Of a DNA stretch of 12,649 bases, positions 1 to 7,567 are shown piece after piece. This DNA comes from Tateyamaria sp. Its GTDB lineage: Bacteria; Pseudomonadota; Alphaproteobacteria; Rhodobacterales; Rhodobacteraceae. Both the position numbers and the translations under genes were made by a program. The stretch lies in contig JABITU010000331.1 in NCBI GenBank assembly GCA_018668195.1, positions 1-12,649 of the forward strand. The letters are read 5' to 3'. Under the pieces are notes generated by a model, which did not search any database, was not told the origin of the DNA, and saw only the letters and a program-made list of their open reading frames with translations. Positions within the stretch are counted from its first letter, which is position 1; each line of letters starts with the position of its first letter.

Positions 1-81
1 ATACATGAGATATCGTTTCCGAAAGGCGACACTTCTGCCGCAAATAAAGTATCAAGCGGCGCTATAGCCCCCAAAACTGAC

Positions 82-110
82 TTGCACCACCCCAATGCAC
101 CGCGTATGCG
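82..110 (+). promoter_or_regulatory. Candidate sigma-70 promoter of serC-serA
   Basis: A TTGCAC hexamer (82-87) and TATGCG (105-110) are separated by 17 bases. Transcription would start near 117, just before the two hairpins of the serC leader. The -35 box is good and the -10 box is only half matching, so this is a moderate inference. Nothing gene-like was seen in bases 1-81. Confidence 0.4.
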
Positions 111-111
111 C

Positions 112-166
112 AACAGTGGGACACCCTTCCCCAACGAAGGGCGATTATCTGTAAGGATAGCAGAAA
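112..166 (+). promoter_or_regulatory. serC leader RNA: two hairpins, the second holding the ribosome binding site
   Basis: Two hairpins stand in tandem before the serC start. The first pairs CCCTTC (124-129) with GAAGGG (136-141) around a 6-base loop. The second pairs TTATC (145-149) with GATAG (156-160), and its loop and 3' arm contain the Shine-Dalgarno bases AAGGA (153-157). This matches what is known of the alphaproteobacterial serC leader motif, a cis-regulatory RNA between the transcription start and the serC start codon whose last stem-loop overlaps the ribosome binding site. Folding would hide the binding site and lower translation. The hairpins are visible in the sequence; membership of the known family is from memory and was not tested with a covariance model. 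Confidence 0.6.
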
Positions 167-1305
167 TGGCTATAACTCAGCCGGTCACGCGGCCGGAAAA
201 CCCGCGTTTTTCCTCTGGCCCTTGCGCCAAACCTCCCACTCACAATTTGGCTGCTTTGGCCAATGCCCCGCTCGGTCGATCGCACCGTGCTGCCGTGGGC
301 AAGGCCAAGCTAAAACAGGCCATTGATCAGACCCGCGCCATCCTCAATGTGCCCGATGACTACCGGATTGGTATTGTGCCGGCTTCGGATACTGGCGCTT
401 ATGAAATGGCAATGTGGTCCTTGCTGGGCGAGCGTCACACCGAAATGGTGGCGTGGGAAAGCTTTGGCGCAGGCTGGGTCACTGACGTGGTCAAGCAGCT
501 AAAAATTGATCATACAGTGCATACCGCCGACTACGGCGAAATCGTGGATATGGCGGCGCTCAACTACGATAATGACGTTTGCTTTACTTGGAACGGCACA
601 ACGTCTGGTGTGCGTATGCCCAATGGTAATGCCATTCCAAGCGACCGCGCTGGTCTGACCCTTTGCGATGCGACCTCTGCTGCTTTTGCGATGGATCTGC
701 CTTGGGATAAACTGGATGTCACAACCTTTTCCTGGCAAAAGGTTCTTGGCGGCGAAGCGGCCCACGGCATGCTTATCCTCAGCCCGCGCGCAGTGGAACG
801 GCTGGAAAGTTATACACCAGCATGGCCGCTGCCCAAGATATTTCGCCTGACCAAAGGCGGCAAACTGATCGAAGGTATCTTTGTTGGCGAAACGATCAAC
901 ACACCGTCGATGCTCGCGGTCGAAGATTATCTGTTCGCTCTCGATTGGGCGCAATCTGTAGGCGGGCTTAACGGTCTGATCGCACGCGCTGATGCCAATG
1001 CAGGGGCAATCGCCAATTTCGTGGCGACCCACGACTGGATCGATCATCTGTCCATTGATCCTGCAACACGGTCCACGACATCAGTCTGCCTCAAGTTCAC
1101 CGATGCGCGGATCCCAGATGGCGCAGTCTTTGCCAAGGCCGTTGCCAAACGGTTGGCTGACGAAAACGTGGCGCTGGATGTGGGTGCCTATCGCGACGCG
1201 CCCCCTGGATTGCGAATTTGGTGCGGTGGCACCGTCGAAACCTCTGATATTGAAGCGATGCTGCCCTGGCTGGCCTGGGCATTCGAGTCTGAAATCAACG
1301 CTTAA
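166..1305 (+). CDS. serC: Phosphoserine aminotransferase SerC
   Basis: A PLP enzyme that transaminates 3-phosphohydroxypyruvate with glutamate to give O-phosphoserine, the second step of serine synthesis; it also serves the analogous step of pyridoxal phosphate synthesis in many bacteria. The 379-residue protein starts with the [13 protein letters not shown] segment (12-24) typical of the alphaproteobacterial/Methanosarcina-type SerC. The PLP lysine is probably K192 in [14 protein letters not shown] (188-201), and a conserved GETINTPS follows at 241-248. I chose the ATG at 166 because AAGGA lies 8 bases upstream and the homologous protein begins there; the reading frame extends to a TTG at 82, but that part overlaps the leader hairpins. 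serA follows 80 bases downstream, so the two probably form one operon under the serC leader. Confidence 0.95.
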   Translation: MAITQPVTRPENPRFSSGPCAKPPTHNLAALANAPLGRSHRAAVGKAKLKQAIDQTRAILNVPDDYRIGIVPASDTGAYEMAMWSLLGERHTEMVAWESFGAGWVTDVVKQLKIDHTVHTADYGEIVDMAALNYDNDVCFTWNGTTSGVRMPNGNAIPSDRAGLTLCDATSAAFAMDLPWDKLDVTTFSWQKVLGGEAAHGMLILSPRAVERLESYTPAWPLPKIFRLTKGGKLIEGIFVGETINTPSMLAVEDYLFALDWAQSVGGLNGLIARADANAGAIANFVATHDWIDHLSIDPATRSTTSVCLKFTDARIPDGAVFAKAVAKRLADENVALDVGAYRDAPPGLRIWCGGTVETSDIEAMLPWLAWAFESEINA

Positions 1306-1335
1306 GCGGTCTGTATACGCATAAACACCATTTTT

Positions 1336-1355
1336 GTGCGCGTGACTGCGCGCAC
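1336..1355 (+). other. GC-rich hairpin between serC and serA
   Basis: GTGCGCGT (1336-1343) pairs with GCGCGCAC (1348-1355), including one G-U pair, around a 4-base loop. There is a T5 run before it but none after it, so it does not look like a Rho-independent terminator in either direction. It may stabilise or mark processing of the serC-serA transcript, or cause partial termination. Confidence 0.5.
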
Positions 1356-1385
1356 CTACTTCCACACGTTTAAAGGACCAAGAAC

Positions 1386-2981
1386 ATGGCCCCCAAAGTA
1401 CTCATCTCTGACAAGCTTTCGCCCGCCGCAGTACAGATCTTCAAAGATCGTGGCATCGAGGTTGATTTCGAGCCAGACCTAGGCAAGGATAAAGACAAGC
1501 TTGCAGAAATCATCGGTCAATATGACGGCCTCGCAATCCGTTCTGCGACGCGTGTCACACCCACGATCCTCAAGAATGCCAGCAAACTTCAAGTGATTGG
1601 ACGCGCGGGCATTGGAACAGACAATATCGACAAGGATGCGGCATCCCAAAAGGGTGTGATTGTCATGAACACGCCTTTTGGAAACATGATCACAACAGCC
1701 GAACATGCCATCGCCATGATGTTTGCAGTCGCGCGCCAAATTCCCGAAGCGTCACAATCCACCCATGCAGGTAAATGGGAAAAGTCCAAGTTCATGGGCA
1801 CCGAATTGACCAATAAAACTCTGGGCGTTATCGGCGCTGGCAACATCGGCGGCATTGTCTGCGACCGGGCCCGGGGCCTCAAGATGAAGGTTCTGGCGTT
1901 TGACCCTTTTCTTGGCGAGGAAAAAGCTAACAAGATGGGTGTCGAAAAGGTCGAGCTTGAAGATCTGATAAAGCGGGCAGACTTCATTACTCTGCACGTG
2001 CCCAAGACAGACCAGACGGCTAACATGATCACCGCCGAACGTATCGCGATGATGAAGCCCGGCGTGCGTATTATCAACTGCGCTCGCGGCGGCCTGGTGG
2101 ATGAAAAGGCGCTTGCCGAAGCCCTTAAGTCTGGCCATGTCGCTGGTGCTGCGTTTGACGTATTCGCCGAGGAACCTGCCAAGGAAAATGCACTTTTCAA
2201 CCTACCGAACGTTGTTGTGACCCCGCACTTGGGCGCCGCGACAACCGAAGCCCAGGAAAACGTAGCCCTGCAGGTAGCCGAACAGATGTCGAATTATCTG
2301 CTGACAGGCGCGGTTGAAAACGCGCTCAATATGCCATCTGTCACAGCCGAAGAGGCAAAAGTCATGGGGCCTTGGGTAAAACTGGCGAGCCATCTGGGCA
2401 GCTTTACCGGTCAGATGACCGACGAACCAATCAAGGCGATCAATATACTTTACGACGGCACCGTCGCTGAAATGAACCTCGATGCACTGAACTGTTCGGT
2501 GATTGCGGGCATTATGAAACGCGCGAACCCGGACGTGAACATGGTCTCAGCCCCGGTCATCGCAAAGGAACGTGGCATACAAATTTCAACCACCAATCAA
2601 GATAAATCCGGCACCTTTGACGGCTATATCAAAATCACCGTTGTCACCGAAAAACGCGAACGGTCAGTTGCAGGGACCGTGTTCAGCGACGGCAAGCCGC
2701 GTTTCATCCAGATCAAAGGCATCAATATCGACGCCGAGATCGGGTCGAACATGCTTTATACCACCAACGTTGACGTGCCTGGTATCATCGGCCTTTTAGG
2801 TAATACGATGGGCAAAAACAGCGTGAACATCGCAAACTTTACCCTCGGCCGAAGCGAAGTCGGTGGCGAGGCCATTGCGCTGCTCTATGTTGACGAACCA
2901 ATACCAGCAGGCGTTTTGAACACGCTCGAAGGCACTGGGCAGTTTACACAAGTCAAACCATTGGCATTCGACGTCGCTTAA
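1386..2981 (+). CDS. serA: D-3-phosphoglycerate dehydrogenase SerA (long form with ACT domain)
   Basis: Oxidises 3-phosphoglycerate to 3-phosphohydroxypyruvate with NAD, the entry step of serine synthesis and usual point of serine feedback. The 531 residues fit the long form. The catalytic and NAD-binding core covers about 1-315: Rossmann motif GVIGAGNIGG (147-156), catalytic R234 in CARGG, E263 in AEEP, and H281 in PHLGAA. An intervening domain covers about 320-450, and a C-terminal ACT domain (about 455-530) starts at LYTTNVDVPGIIG, the usual serine-sensing region. The ATG at 1386 has AAAGGA (1372-1377) 8 bases upstream. It follows serC on the same strand. An inverted repeat just after the stop may end the transcript. 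Confidence 0.97.
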   Translation: MAPKVLISDKLSPAAVQIFKDRGIEVDFEPDLGKDKDKLAEIIGQYDGLAIRSATRVTPTILKNASKLQVIGRAGIGTDNIDKDAASQKGVIVMNTPFGNMITTAEHAIAMMFAVARQIPEASQSTHAGKWEKSKFMGTELTNKTLGVIGAGNIGGIVCDRARGLKMKVLAFDPFLGEEKANKMGVEKVELEDLIKRADFITLHVPKTDQTANMITAERIAMMKPGVRIINCARGGLVDEKALAEALKSGHVAGAAFDVFAEEPAKENALFNLPNVVVTPHLGAATTEAQENVALQVAEQMSNYLLTGAVENALNMPSVTAEEAKVMGPWVKLASHLGSFTGQMTDEPIKAINILYDGTVAEMNLDALNCSVIAGIMKRANPDVNMVSAPVIAKERGIQISTTNQDKSGTFDGYIKITVVTEKRERSVAGTVFSDGKPRFIQIKGINIDAEIGSNMLYTTNVDVPGIIGLLGNTMGKNSVNIANFTLGRSEVGGEAIALLYVDEPIPAGVLNTLEGTGQFTQVKPLAFDVA

Positions 2982-2990
2982 GATTGCATA

Positions 2991-3021
2991 GATCTGGGGT
3001 AGGTCAAACCCGCCCCAGATC
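2991..3021 (+). terminator. Inverted repeat after serA, candidate terminator
   Basis: GATCTGGGG (2991-2999) pairs perfectly with CCCCAGATC (3013-3021) around a 13-base loop, starting 10 bases after the serA stop. The position and the 9-bp stem suggest the end of the serC-serA transcript. No T-run follows, so it is not a textbook intrinsic terminator; it could be a Rho-assisted stop or an mRNA-stabilising hairpin. Confidence 0.5.
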
Positions 3022-3403
3022 GCGCTGTTCATGTTAAAATCACCCGCTATGGGTGCTACATGCGCCCGTTTGATATTTATTTCATTGGCACATCGTCCCG
3101 TATTGACCGCGCGAGCGTCCGGGCTGGGGCGCGCAGCAAGTGCCTCGTGCAAACCTGTTTACGGCCACTGACCCTAAAACAGCCGGATCACGGCACCGAT
3201 TTGTCCAGAAGCATCGGTATCTTTAGACACACCGCGTTTATCCACCTTAAAGGGCGGCAACCTGAAACAGGCCATGTTCCTGGTCCGCGCACACAGATCC
3301 GGCCTCTGACACCGCAACGCCGATGGGTCAAACCTCAAGCGGACAAGCGCCATGCATGACACGGACTATGACACATAGGCCATCAAAAATACGCAAATGA
3401 ATC

Positions 3404-3419
3404 TGACCAAATTTGATCA
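3404..3419. promoter_or_regulatory. Operator-like palindrome TGACCAAATTTGATCA
   Basis: A 16-base dyad with a single mismatched pair, containing the core CAAATTTG. It lies in non-coding DNA about 230 bases before the phosphatase start and about 40 bases upstream of the small minus-strand frame at 3174-3362. The form suits a dimeric DNA-binding protein, but no specific regulator can be named. Confidence 0.3.
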
Positions 3420-3531
3420 AAACCGGCAGAACTGATTTACCAAAAGCAAGCTTTCCCTCCCGCTCGTGACCTACTCGACCCTCTCATCCGATCTGCGCTT
3501 GATCATTAAAGGTTTTTTATCCGAAGGCAGT

Positions 3532-3560
3532 TTGCCAACCGCCGGTGCGCAAGCCATATA
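3532..3560 (+). promoter_or_regulatory. Candidate promoter of the phosphatase gene
   Basis: TTGCCA (3532-3537) and CATATA (3555-3560) are 17 bases apart, about 90 bases upstream of the phosphatase start. Both boxes match the sigma-70 consensus only in part. Confidence 0.3.
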
Positions 3561-3652
3561 TGCGCTGACAGCTCAGCTTGCGGATCACACGAACGCAAAC
3601 TGGGTCGCATGGTTTTGCGCCCAGACCCGCTAGGCCCAACAAAGGACCACTC

Positions 3653-4381
3653 ATGCCTCACCCCATCTATGCCATCGGCGACATCCATGGCCAAATGCAC
3701 GAACTTGATCAGGCACTCACGCGAATCGCATCGGATGGTGGCAAAGATGCGCATATCGTGTTTCTGGGCGACTACACGGATCGTGGGTCAGACAGCCGCG
3801 CCGTGCTCGACACGCTGATCGAGGGGCAAAAGGCTGGCCGCAATTGGACCTTCCTAAAAGGAAATCATGACCGGATGTTTGAATGGTTCATGCAAGAACC
3901 GTTGCGTCACGATCCTTATCTTATAGTCGAGCTTTACTGGCTGCATGGCCGCCTCGGCGGTGACAAAACACTTGCCTCATACGGCGTTGATTCGGGCGGC
4001 ACCCGGCGGGAAAAAGACGTCTACGCTGACGCCCGCGCCGCTGTCCCTCAGGCGCATATAGACTTTTTATCAGGACTGACGCTGACCCATGAAACCGAGG
4101 ATCTGTTTTTCGTTCACGCCGGAATTCGGCCCATGGTTCCCCTCGCAGACCAGATCGAAGAAGATCTGATTTGGATCCGTCGTGAATTTCACGATCACTA
4201 TGATGCACACCCAAAACTTATCGTGCACGGACATACGCCCGTTGATAACGCGACCCATTATGGGAACCGAGTAAATCTAGATACAGGTGCCGGATATGGC
4301 AAACCGCTCACAACGGCCGTGTTTGAGGGTGATCATGCTTGGACGCTTACGTCAAATGGGCGCGTGACCTTGACCCCATAA
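3653..4381 (+). CDS. PPP-family metallophosphatase (serine/threonine protein phosphatase or ApaH-like)
   Basis: A 242-residue two-metal phosphoesterase of the PPP superfamily, probably cytoplasmic (no signal peptide or membrane segment). Metal-ligand motifs appear in the usual order: GDIHG (9-13, with D10 and H12), GDYTDRG (39-45), GNHDR (70-74), FFVHAG (152-157, H155) and VHGHTP (191-196). The size and motifs fit bacterial PrpA/PrpB-like protein phosphatases and lambda phosphatase relatives, as well as Ap4A-hydrolase-like enzymes; the substrate cannot be told from sequence. The ATG at 3653 is preferred because AAAGGA sits about 6 bases before it; the same frame is open from 3578, but that part lacks homology and a binding site. 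It is on its own, convergent with tdh, 30 bases from the tdh stop. Nearby serine genes do not make it a SerB, which belongs to a different (HAD) family. Confidence 0.85.
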   Translation: MPHPIYAIGDIHGQMHELDQALTRIASDGGKDAHIVFLGDYTDRGSDSRAVLDTLIEGQKAGRNWTFLKGNHDRMFEWFMQEPLRHDPYLIVELYWLHGRLGGDKTLASYGVDSGGTRREKDVYADARAAVPQAHIDFLSGLTLTHETEDLFFVHAGIRPMVPLADQIEEDLIWIRREFHDHYDAHPKLIVHGHTPVDNATHYGNRVNLDTGAGYGKPLTTAVFEGDHAWTLTSNGRVTLTP

Positions 4382-4391
4382 GACGTTTTTC

Positions 4392-4410
4392 AACGCGCTC
4401 GTGCCGCGTT
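4392..4410. terminator. Hairpin between convergent phosphatase and tdh, possible shared terminator
   Basis: AACGCG (4392-4397) pairs with CGCGTT (4405-4410) around a 7-base loop in the 30-base gap between two convergent genes. Neither side has the T-run expected of a strong intrinsic terminator, so a role as bidirectional stop is inferred mainly from position. Confidence 0.35.
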
Positions 4411-4411
4411 C

Positions 4412-5449
4412 TCAGGACCAATCCAAAACAACCTTTCCCGAAGATCCCGATTTCATCGCTGCAAACCCATCCGCAAAATTAGCCGCGCCAAAACGATGGG
4501 TAATTACAGCTGACACATCCAGCCCGTTCTCAAGCATCGCAATCATTTTGTACCAAGTCTCAAAGATCTCGCGGCCATAAACACCCTTGATGGTGATCGC
4601 CTTAAACACAATCCGCGACCAGTCCACGGGGCTTTTGCCCGGGGGGATACCCAGCATGGCAATGCGTCCGCCCATGGTTACTGTGTCCACCATCTGATCC
4701 AGTGCGGCCTGATTGCCCGACATCTCAAGGCCAACATCAAAGCCCTGCTTCATCTTCAATCGCGCCATAACTTCATTTAGATCTTCATTAGCCACATTGA
4801 CCGGTAAGGCGTCGGCAACCTTGGCCGCCAACGCCAGCCTGTCCGGGTTCACATCCGTAATCACCACGTGTCGCGCACCCACATGGCGCGCAACTGCAGC
4901 CGCCATAATGCCAATCGGTCCAGCACCGGTGATTAGCACATCTTCTCCGATTAAGTCATAGCTCAAAGCCGTGTGCACAGCGTTTCCAAGCGGATCAAGG
5001 ATGGCACCAATGTCATCTGAGATGTCATCTGGTAAGGGCACCACGTTAAATGCGGGCAGCCGCAGGTACTGGGCGAATGCACCTTGCTCATTCACGCCGA
5101 TTCCGCGTGTGGCTGGGTCAAGGTAAAACTTTCCTGCACGGCTCTGACGCGAGGACTTACCAATCAGATGCCCTTCACCTGAACAGCGTTGACCAATCTT
5201 CAACCCTCTGACGTTACGGCCAATTTCCACGATATGCCCCGCAAATTCATGGCCTACGATCAACGGCACAGGCACTGTTGCCGCAGCCCATTCATCCCAG
5301 TTCCAAATGTGGATATCCGTTCCGCAAATTCCCGTCTTATTAACGTGTATCAACACATCATCAGGACCGATCTTTGGCACCGGAACAGTCTGCAGCCACA
5401 AACCTTCGCGTGCATGCGCTTTGACCAAAGCTTTCATTTCGTTGCTCAT
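4412..5449 (-). CDS. tdh: L-threonine 3-dehydrogenase Tdh
   Basis: Oxidises L-threonine to 2-amino-3-ketobutyrate with NAD; the unstable product passes to Kbl. The 345-residue protein is a zinc-type medium-chain dehydrogenase. Catalytic zinc residues are C42 in ICGTD and H67-E68 in VGHEF; GEGH is at 91-94; the Rossmann motif is GAGPIG (175-180); and [12 protein letters not shown] (291-302) is specific to threonine dehydrogenase. Unusually, the four cysteines that bind the structural zinc in E. coli Tdh align here with G97, S100, S103 and D111, so that zinc site is absent. I recall similar sequences in other alphaproteobacterial Tdh proteins, so this is probably a lineage form and not damage. 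The start codon overlaps the kbl stop (ATGA, 5446-5449), showing translational coupling. Confidence 0.95.
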   Translation of the reverse strand: MSNEMKALVKAHAREGLWLQTVPVPKIGPDDVLIHVNKTGICGTDIHIWNWDEWAAATVPVPLIVGHEFAGHIVEIGRNVRGLKIGQRCSGEGHLIGKSSRQSRAGKFYLDPATRGIGVNEQGAFAQYLRLPAFNVVPLPDDISDDIGAILDPLGNAVHTALSYDLIGEDVLITGAGPIGIMAAAVARHVGARHVVITDVNPDRLALAAKVADALPVNVANEDLNEVMARLKMKQGFDVGLEMSGNQAALDQMVDTVTMGGRIAMLGIPPGKSPVDWSRIVFKAITIKGVYGREIFETWYKMIAMLENGLDVSAVITHRFGAANFADGFAAMKSGSSGKVVLDWS

Positions 5450-6633
5450 TTCAATATTCTTAACGCACGGCCAGCTGCCTCGAAGGCAGTTAGGCCAAAA
5501 TCCAGATCATTGCGGGTCACTGCTGCATTCATCTGGGTGCGGATGCGTGCCTGCCCATGCGGCACCACCGGAAAGAAAAATCCTGAGACATAAACCCCAT
5601 CTTCAAACAAGTGCGCAGCCATGTCTTGTGCCAGATGAGCATCGCCTAGCATTACAGGCACGATCGGATGTTCACCGGGCAACAGATCGAACCCAAGGCG
5701 CGTCAACCCGGCACGCCAATACACCGTGTTTTTACGTAATTGTGCTCGCAAGGCAGCGCCGTCTTCAACAAGTCGGATCGCTTCAATGCCTGCTGCAACA
5801 ATAGCAGGCGGAAGCGCGTTCGAGAACAAATAGGGCCGTGCGCGCTGTCGGAGCAAGTCAATCACAGGCTGCGGTCCAGCGATATAGCCACCAACGGATC
5901 CACCCAGCGCTTTGCCCAACGTACCCGTCAGAATATCGACATCAACGCCTAAATACGCCGCTGTGCCCGCGCCTTTTGGCCCTATAAATCCAGTTGCGTG
6001 ACAGTCATCCACCATCACCAACGCCTCGTACCGCTGCGCCAGCGCCGTGATCTCGGGCAGCTTTGCGAGATAACCGTCCATTGAAAACACACCGTCTGTT
6101 GCGATCATGATGTATCGGGCGCCATTGGCTCGCGCGGCGCGCAGCTGCGCCTCAAGATCACCCATATCGGAATTGGCATAGCGGTAGCGTTTGGCTTTGC
6201 ACAACCGGATACCATCTATGATCGATGCGTGGTTCAGTGCGTCTGATATGATGGCATCATCCGGCCCTAAAAGCGGTTCAAACAAACCGCCGTTTGCATC
6301 AAAGCAGGCTGCAAACAAGGTTGCATCATCCTTGCCTAGAAACTCTGCAAGGCTTTGTTCCAATGTGCGATGCAAATCCTGTGTGCCGCAGATAAATCGG
6401 ACCGAGGCCATGCCAAACCCCTTATTTTCTAGTGCGTCCTTGGCGGCTTTGATCAAGTCAGGGTGATCAGCAAGGCCAAGGTAATTGTTGGCGCACAGAT
6501 TCAGAACGCACGTGCCACCAACATCTATTCGCCCACCCTGTGGCGAAGTAATTAAACGCTCGCGCTTCATCATCCCGTCTGCGTCAATCTGCGCCAATAT
6601 ATCTGCAATGTGGGTCAGAAAAGCTCGGGTCAT
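5446..6633 (-). CDS. kbl: Glycine C-acetyltransferase (2-amino-3-ketobutyrate CoA ligase) Kbl
   Basis: A PLP enzyme of the alpha-oxoamine synthase family that cleaves 2-amino-3-ketobutyrate with CoA into glycine and acetyl-CoA, completing threonine breakdown after Tdh. The 395-residue length is normal. Visible motifs are [11 protein letters not shown] (45-55), the PLP-contact segment VDDCHATG (208-215), and the Schiff-base lysine K241 in GTLGKALGG (237-245). The tail [18 protein letters not shown] (353-370) is typical of Kbl. The ATG at 6633 has AAGGAG 8 bases upstream. It is first in a two-gene unit, overlapping tdh by 4 bases, and lies 94 bases after the XRE-cupin regulator on the same strand, with a promoter in that gap. 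Confidence 0.96.
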   Translation of the reverse strand: MTRAFLTHIADILAQIDADGMMKRERLITSPQGGRIDVGGTCVLNLCANNYLGLADHPDLIKAAKDALENKGFGMASVRFICGTQDLHRTLEQSLAEFLGKDDATLFAACFDANGGLFEPLLGPDDAIISDALNHASIIDGIRLCKAKRYRYANSDMGDLEAQLRAARANGARYIMIATDGVFSMDGYLAKLPEITALAQRYEALVMVDDCHATGFIGPKGAGTAAYLGVDVDILTGTLGKALGGSVGGYIAGPQPVIDLLRQRARPYLFSNALPPAIVAAGIEAIRLVEDGAALRAQLRKNTVYWRAGLTRLGFDLLPGEHPIVPVMLGDAHLAQDMAAHLFEDGVYVSGFFFPVVPHGQARIRTQMNAAVTRNDLDFGLTAFEAAGRALRILK

Positions 6634-6670
6634 GTCTGAAACTCCTTTACGATAATATCTACCATAACGG

Positions 6671-6710
6671 ATTTATTTCTTAAATAGAGGACTTTATGAT
6701 TATAGAAAGT
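6671..6710. promoter_or_regulatory. Dyads at the kbl-tdh promoter, candidate operators
   Basis: Two perfect dyads lie here. ACTTT/AAAGT (6691-6695 with 6706-6710) brackets the -10 box, and ATTTA-TTTCT-TAAAT (6671-6685) lies around the expected transcription start or just after it. Both are positioned to let a repressor block transcription; the adjacent XRE-cupin protein is the obvious candidate. AT-rich DNA gives such short dyads by chance, so this is tentative. Confidence 0.35.
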
Positions 6711-6726
6711 ATTCCGCGAAGGTAAA
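6699..6726 (-). promoter_or_regulatory. Promoter of kbl-tdh
   Basis: On the minus strand, TTTACC (6726-6721) and a perfect TATAAT (6704-6699) are 16 bases apart, upstream of kbl and reaching to just before the end of the regulator gene. Transcription would start near 6692, leaving a leader of about 60 bases. This allows kbl-tdh to be expressed apart from the regulator. Confidence 0.55.
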
Positions 6727-6727
6727 T

Positions 6728-7288
6728 TTATGCATTCTGTACCACAAGAAACGCCCGCGCAGCTTGGTCAGCGGAAATGTTGTGCGGTGCGTCGGCGGCA
6801 TATCGTGCGGTATCACCCGGGCCGATCTGTTCTACAGCACTGCCGCTCGTGACGCGCAACGTCCCTTCGATTACAGTCAAATGCTCACGCGCGCCGCGCC
6901 GGTGCGGCTGGCTGTCCAAGACGCCCCCCGCAGAAAATCGCAGCTCATATAATTCGTGATGTCCCGCTTCTTCGGGGGCGGACAGGATGCGAATCGTACA
7001 ACCACTGCCAAGGGCGGCAATACTAGGTGCGTCGGCGGCACGCAGCACTTCGATCTGCTTCGCCTCATTCTGGTCAAGGAGACCGGAAAAATCGACCTGC
7101 AAAGCGCGCGTTAGGTTCCACAGCGTAGCTATCGTCGGCGAGGATTCGCCTCGTTCGATCTGGCTGACCATCGACCGGCTGACACCTGATAGCTTGGCCA
7201 CGGCATCCAGACTTAAGCCTTGGGCACGCCGCGCCTTTTTCAGGCGTGCAGGCAGGAGAGATAAGATAGCGTCTGCTTCATCCGACAT
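6728..7288 (-). CDS. XRE-family transcriptional regulator with C-terminal cupin domain
   Basis: A 186-residue DNA-binding regulator. The N-terminal helix-turn-helix (about 14-69) contains LSLDAVAKLSGVSRSMVSQI (25-44) and SPTIATLWNLTRAL (50-63), typical of XRE/SutR-type HTH domains. A cupin fold (about 100-184), with HELYELRFSAGGV (111-123), probably binds a small ligand or metal. This architecture is common in regulators of amino-acid and polyamine metabolism. Position just upstream of kbl-tdh on the same strand suggests control of threonine catabolism; that is inference. The start is uncertain: the frame is open further upstream, with ATGs at 7318 and 7348 and a TTG at 7360, none with a strong ribosome binding site. 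I prefer 7288 because the protein then has the usual family length, although only a distant AAGG precedes it. Confidence 0.85.
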   Translation of the reverse strand: MSDEADAILSLLPARLKKARRAQGLSLDAVAKLSGVSRSMVSQIERGESSPTIATLWNLTRALQVDFSGLLDQNEAKQIEVLRAADAPSIAALGSGCTIRILSAPEEAGHHELYELRFSAGGVLDSQPHRRGAREHLTVIEGTLRVTSGSAVEQIGPGDTARYAADAPHNISADQAARAFLVVQNA

Positions 7289-7567
7289 AACGGAAATGGA
7301 CCTTGTCTTTGCATCCATGTCAAGGCAACCAGACTGGTCTTGAAACATCAATCGCCGCAAAGATTAAAACGATACGATCTGTTGGCGAGTAAGGGTAACG
7401 CGGCCATGCCGCTTTTGGCCACTTCATTAGCAAATAAATCCACAATGCGGCTACTATGAAAGAACAGCATCATTATGCAGAAGATCTGAAAGATCGGACG
7501 CGGTCAAAAACCCAAACCTTTAGCGCGTTAAATGATCCGATACATTACAGGTGTTTCATCAAATTTT

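Larger units (their letters stand above)
2982..3652. other. 671-base intergenic region without a convincing gene
   Basis: Between serA and the phosphatase I see no frame with both a good ribosome binding site and recognisable protein. Frames of up to 99 codons exist on both strands (plus 3060-3359; minus 3174-3362), but they overlap each other and resemble nothing known to me. Structure present: the serA inverted repeat; a small hairpin CACCC/GGGTG (3041-3045 with 3051-3055); a near-perfect 16-base palindrome at 3404-3419; and a possible promoter at 3532-3560. The region could hold an untranslated RNA or a decayed gene. Confidence 0.6.

Noticed and set aside
499..1047. 182-codon minus-strand frame inside serC
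   Set aside because: It is fully antisense to a clear SerC protein, has no recognisable motif, and is explained as a shadow of the coding frame.
1589..2200. 203-codon minus-strand frame inside serA
   Set aside because: Antisense shadow of SerA catalytic-domain codons; the peptide has no family features.
2796..3152. 118-codon minus-strand frame running from the gap into the serA 3' end
   Set aside because: It overlaps the conserved ACT domain of SerA antisense and resembles no known protein.
3060..3359. 99-codon plus-strand frame in the serA-phosphatase gap
   Set aside because: No convincing ribosome binding site, low-complexity basic composition, no recognisable motif, and it overlaps a competing frame on the other strand.
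3174..3362. 62-codon minus-strand frame as a gene
   Set aside because: Starts at a GTG with a stop two codons upstream and no clear binding site; kept only as a point for checking, not as a coding feature.
3653..4381. Phosphoserine phosphatase (SerB) completing the serine pathway
   Set aside because: The motifs are those of the PPP metallophosphatase family; SerB is a HAD-family enzyme with a DxDxT/V motif, which is absent.
7400..7416. GCGGC-CAT-GCCGC hairpin followed by TTTT on the plus strand, like a small terminator
   Set aside because: No plus-strand gene ends nearby, the stem is only 5 bp with a 3-base loop, and the T-run is short.
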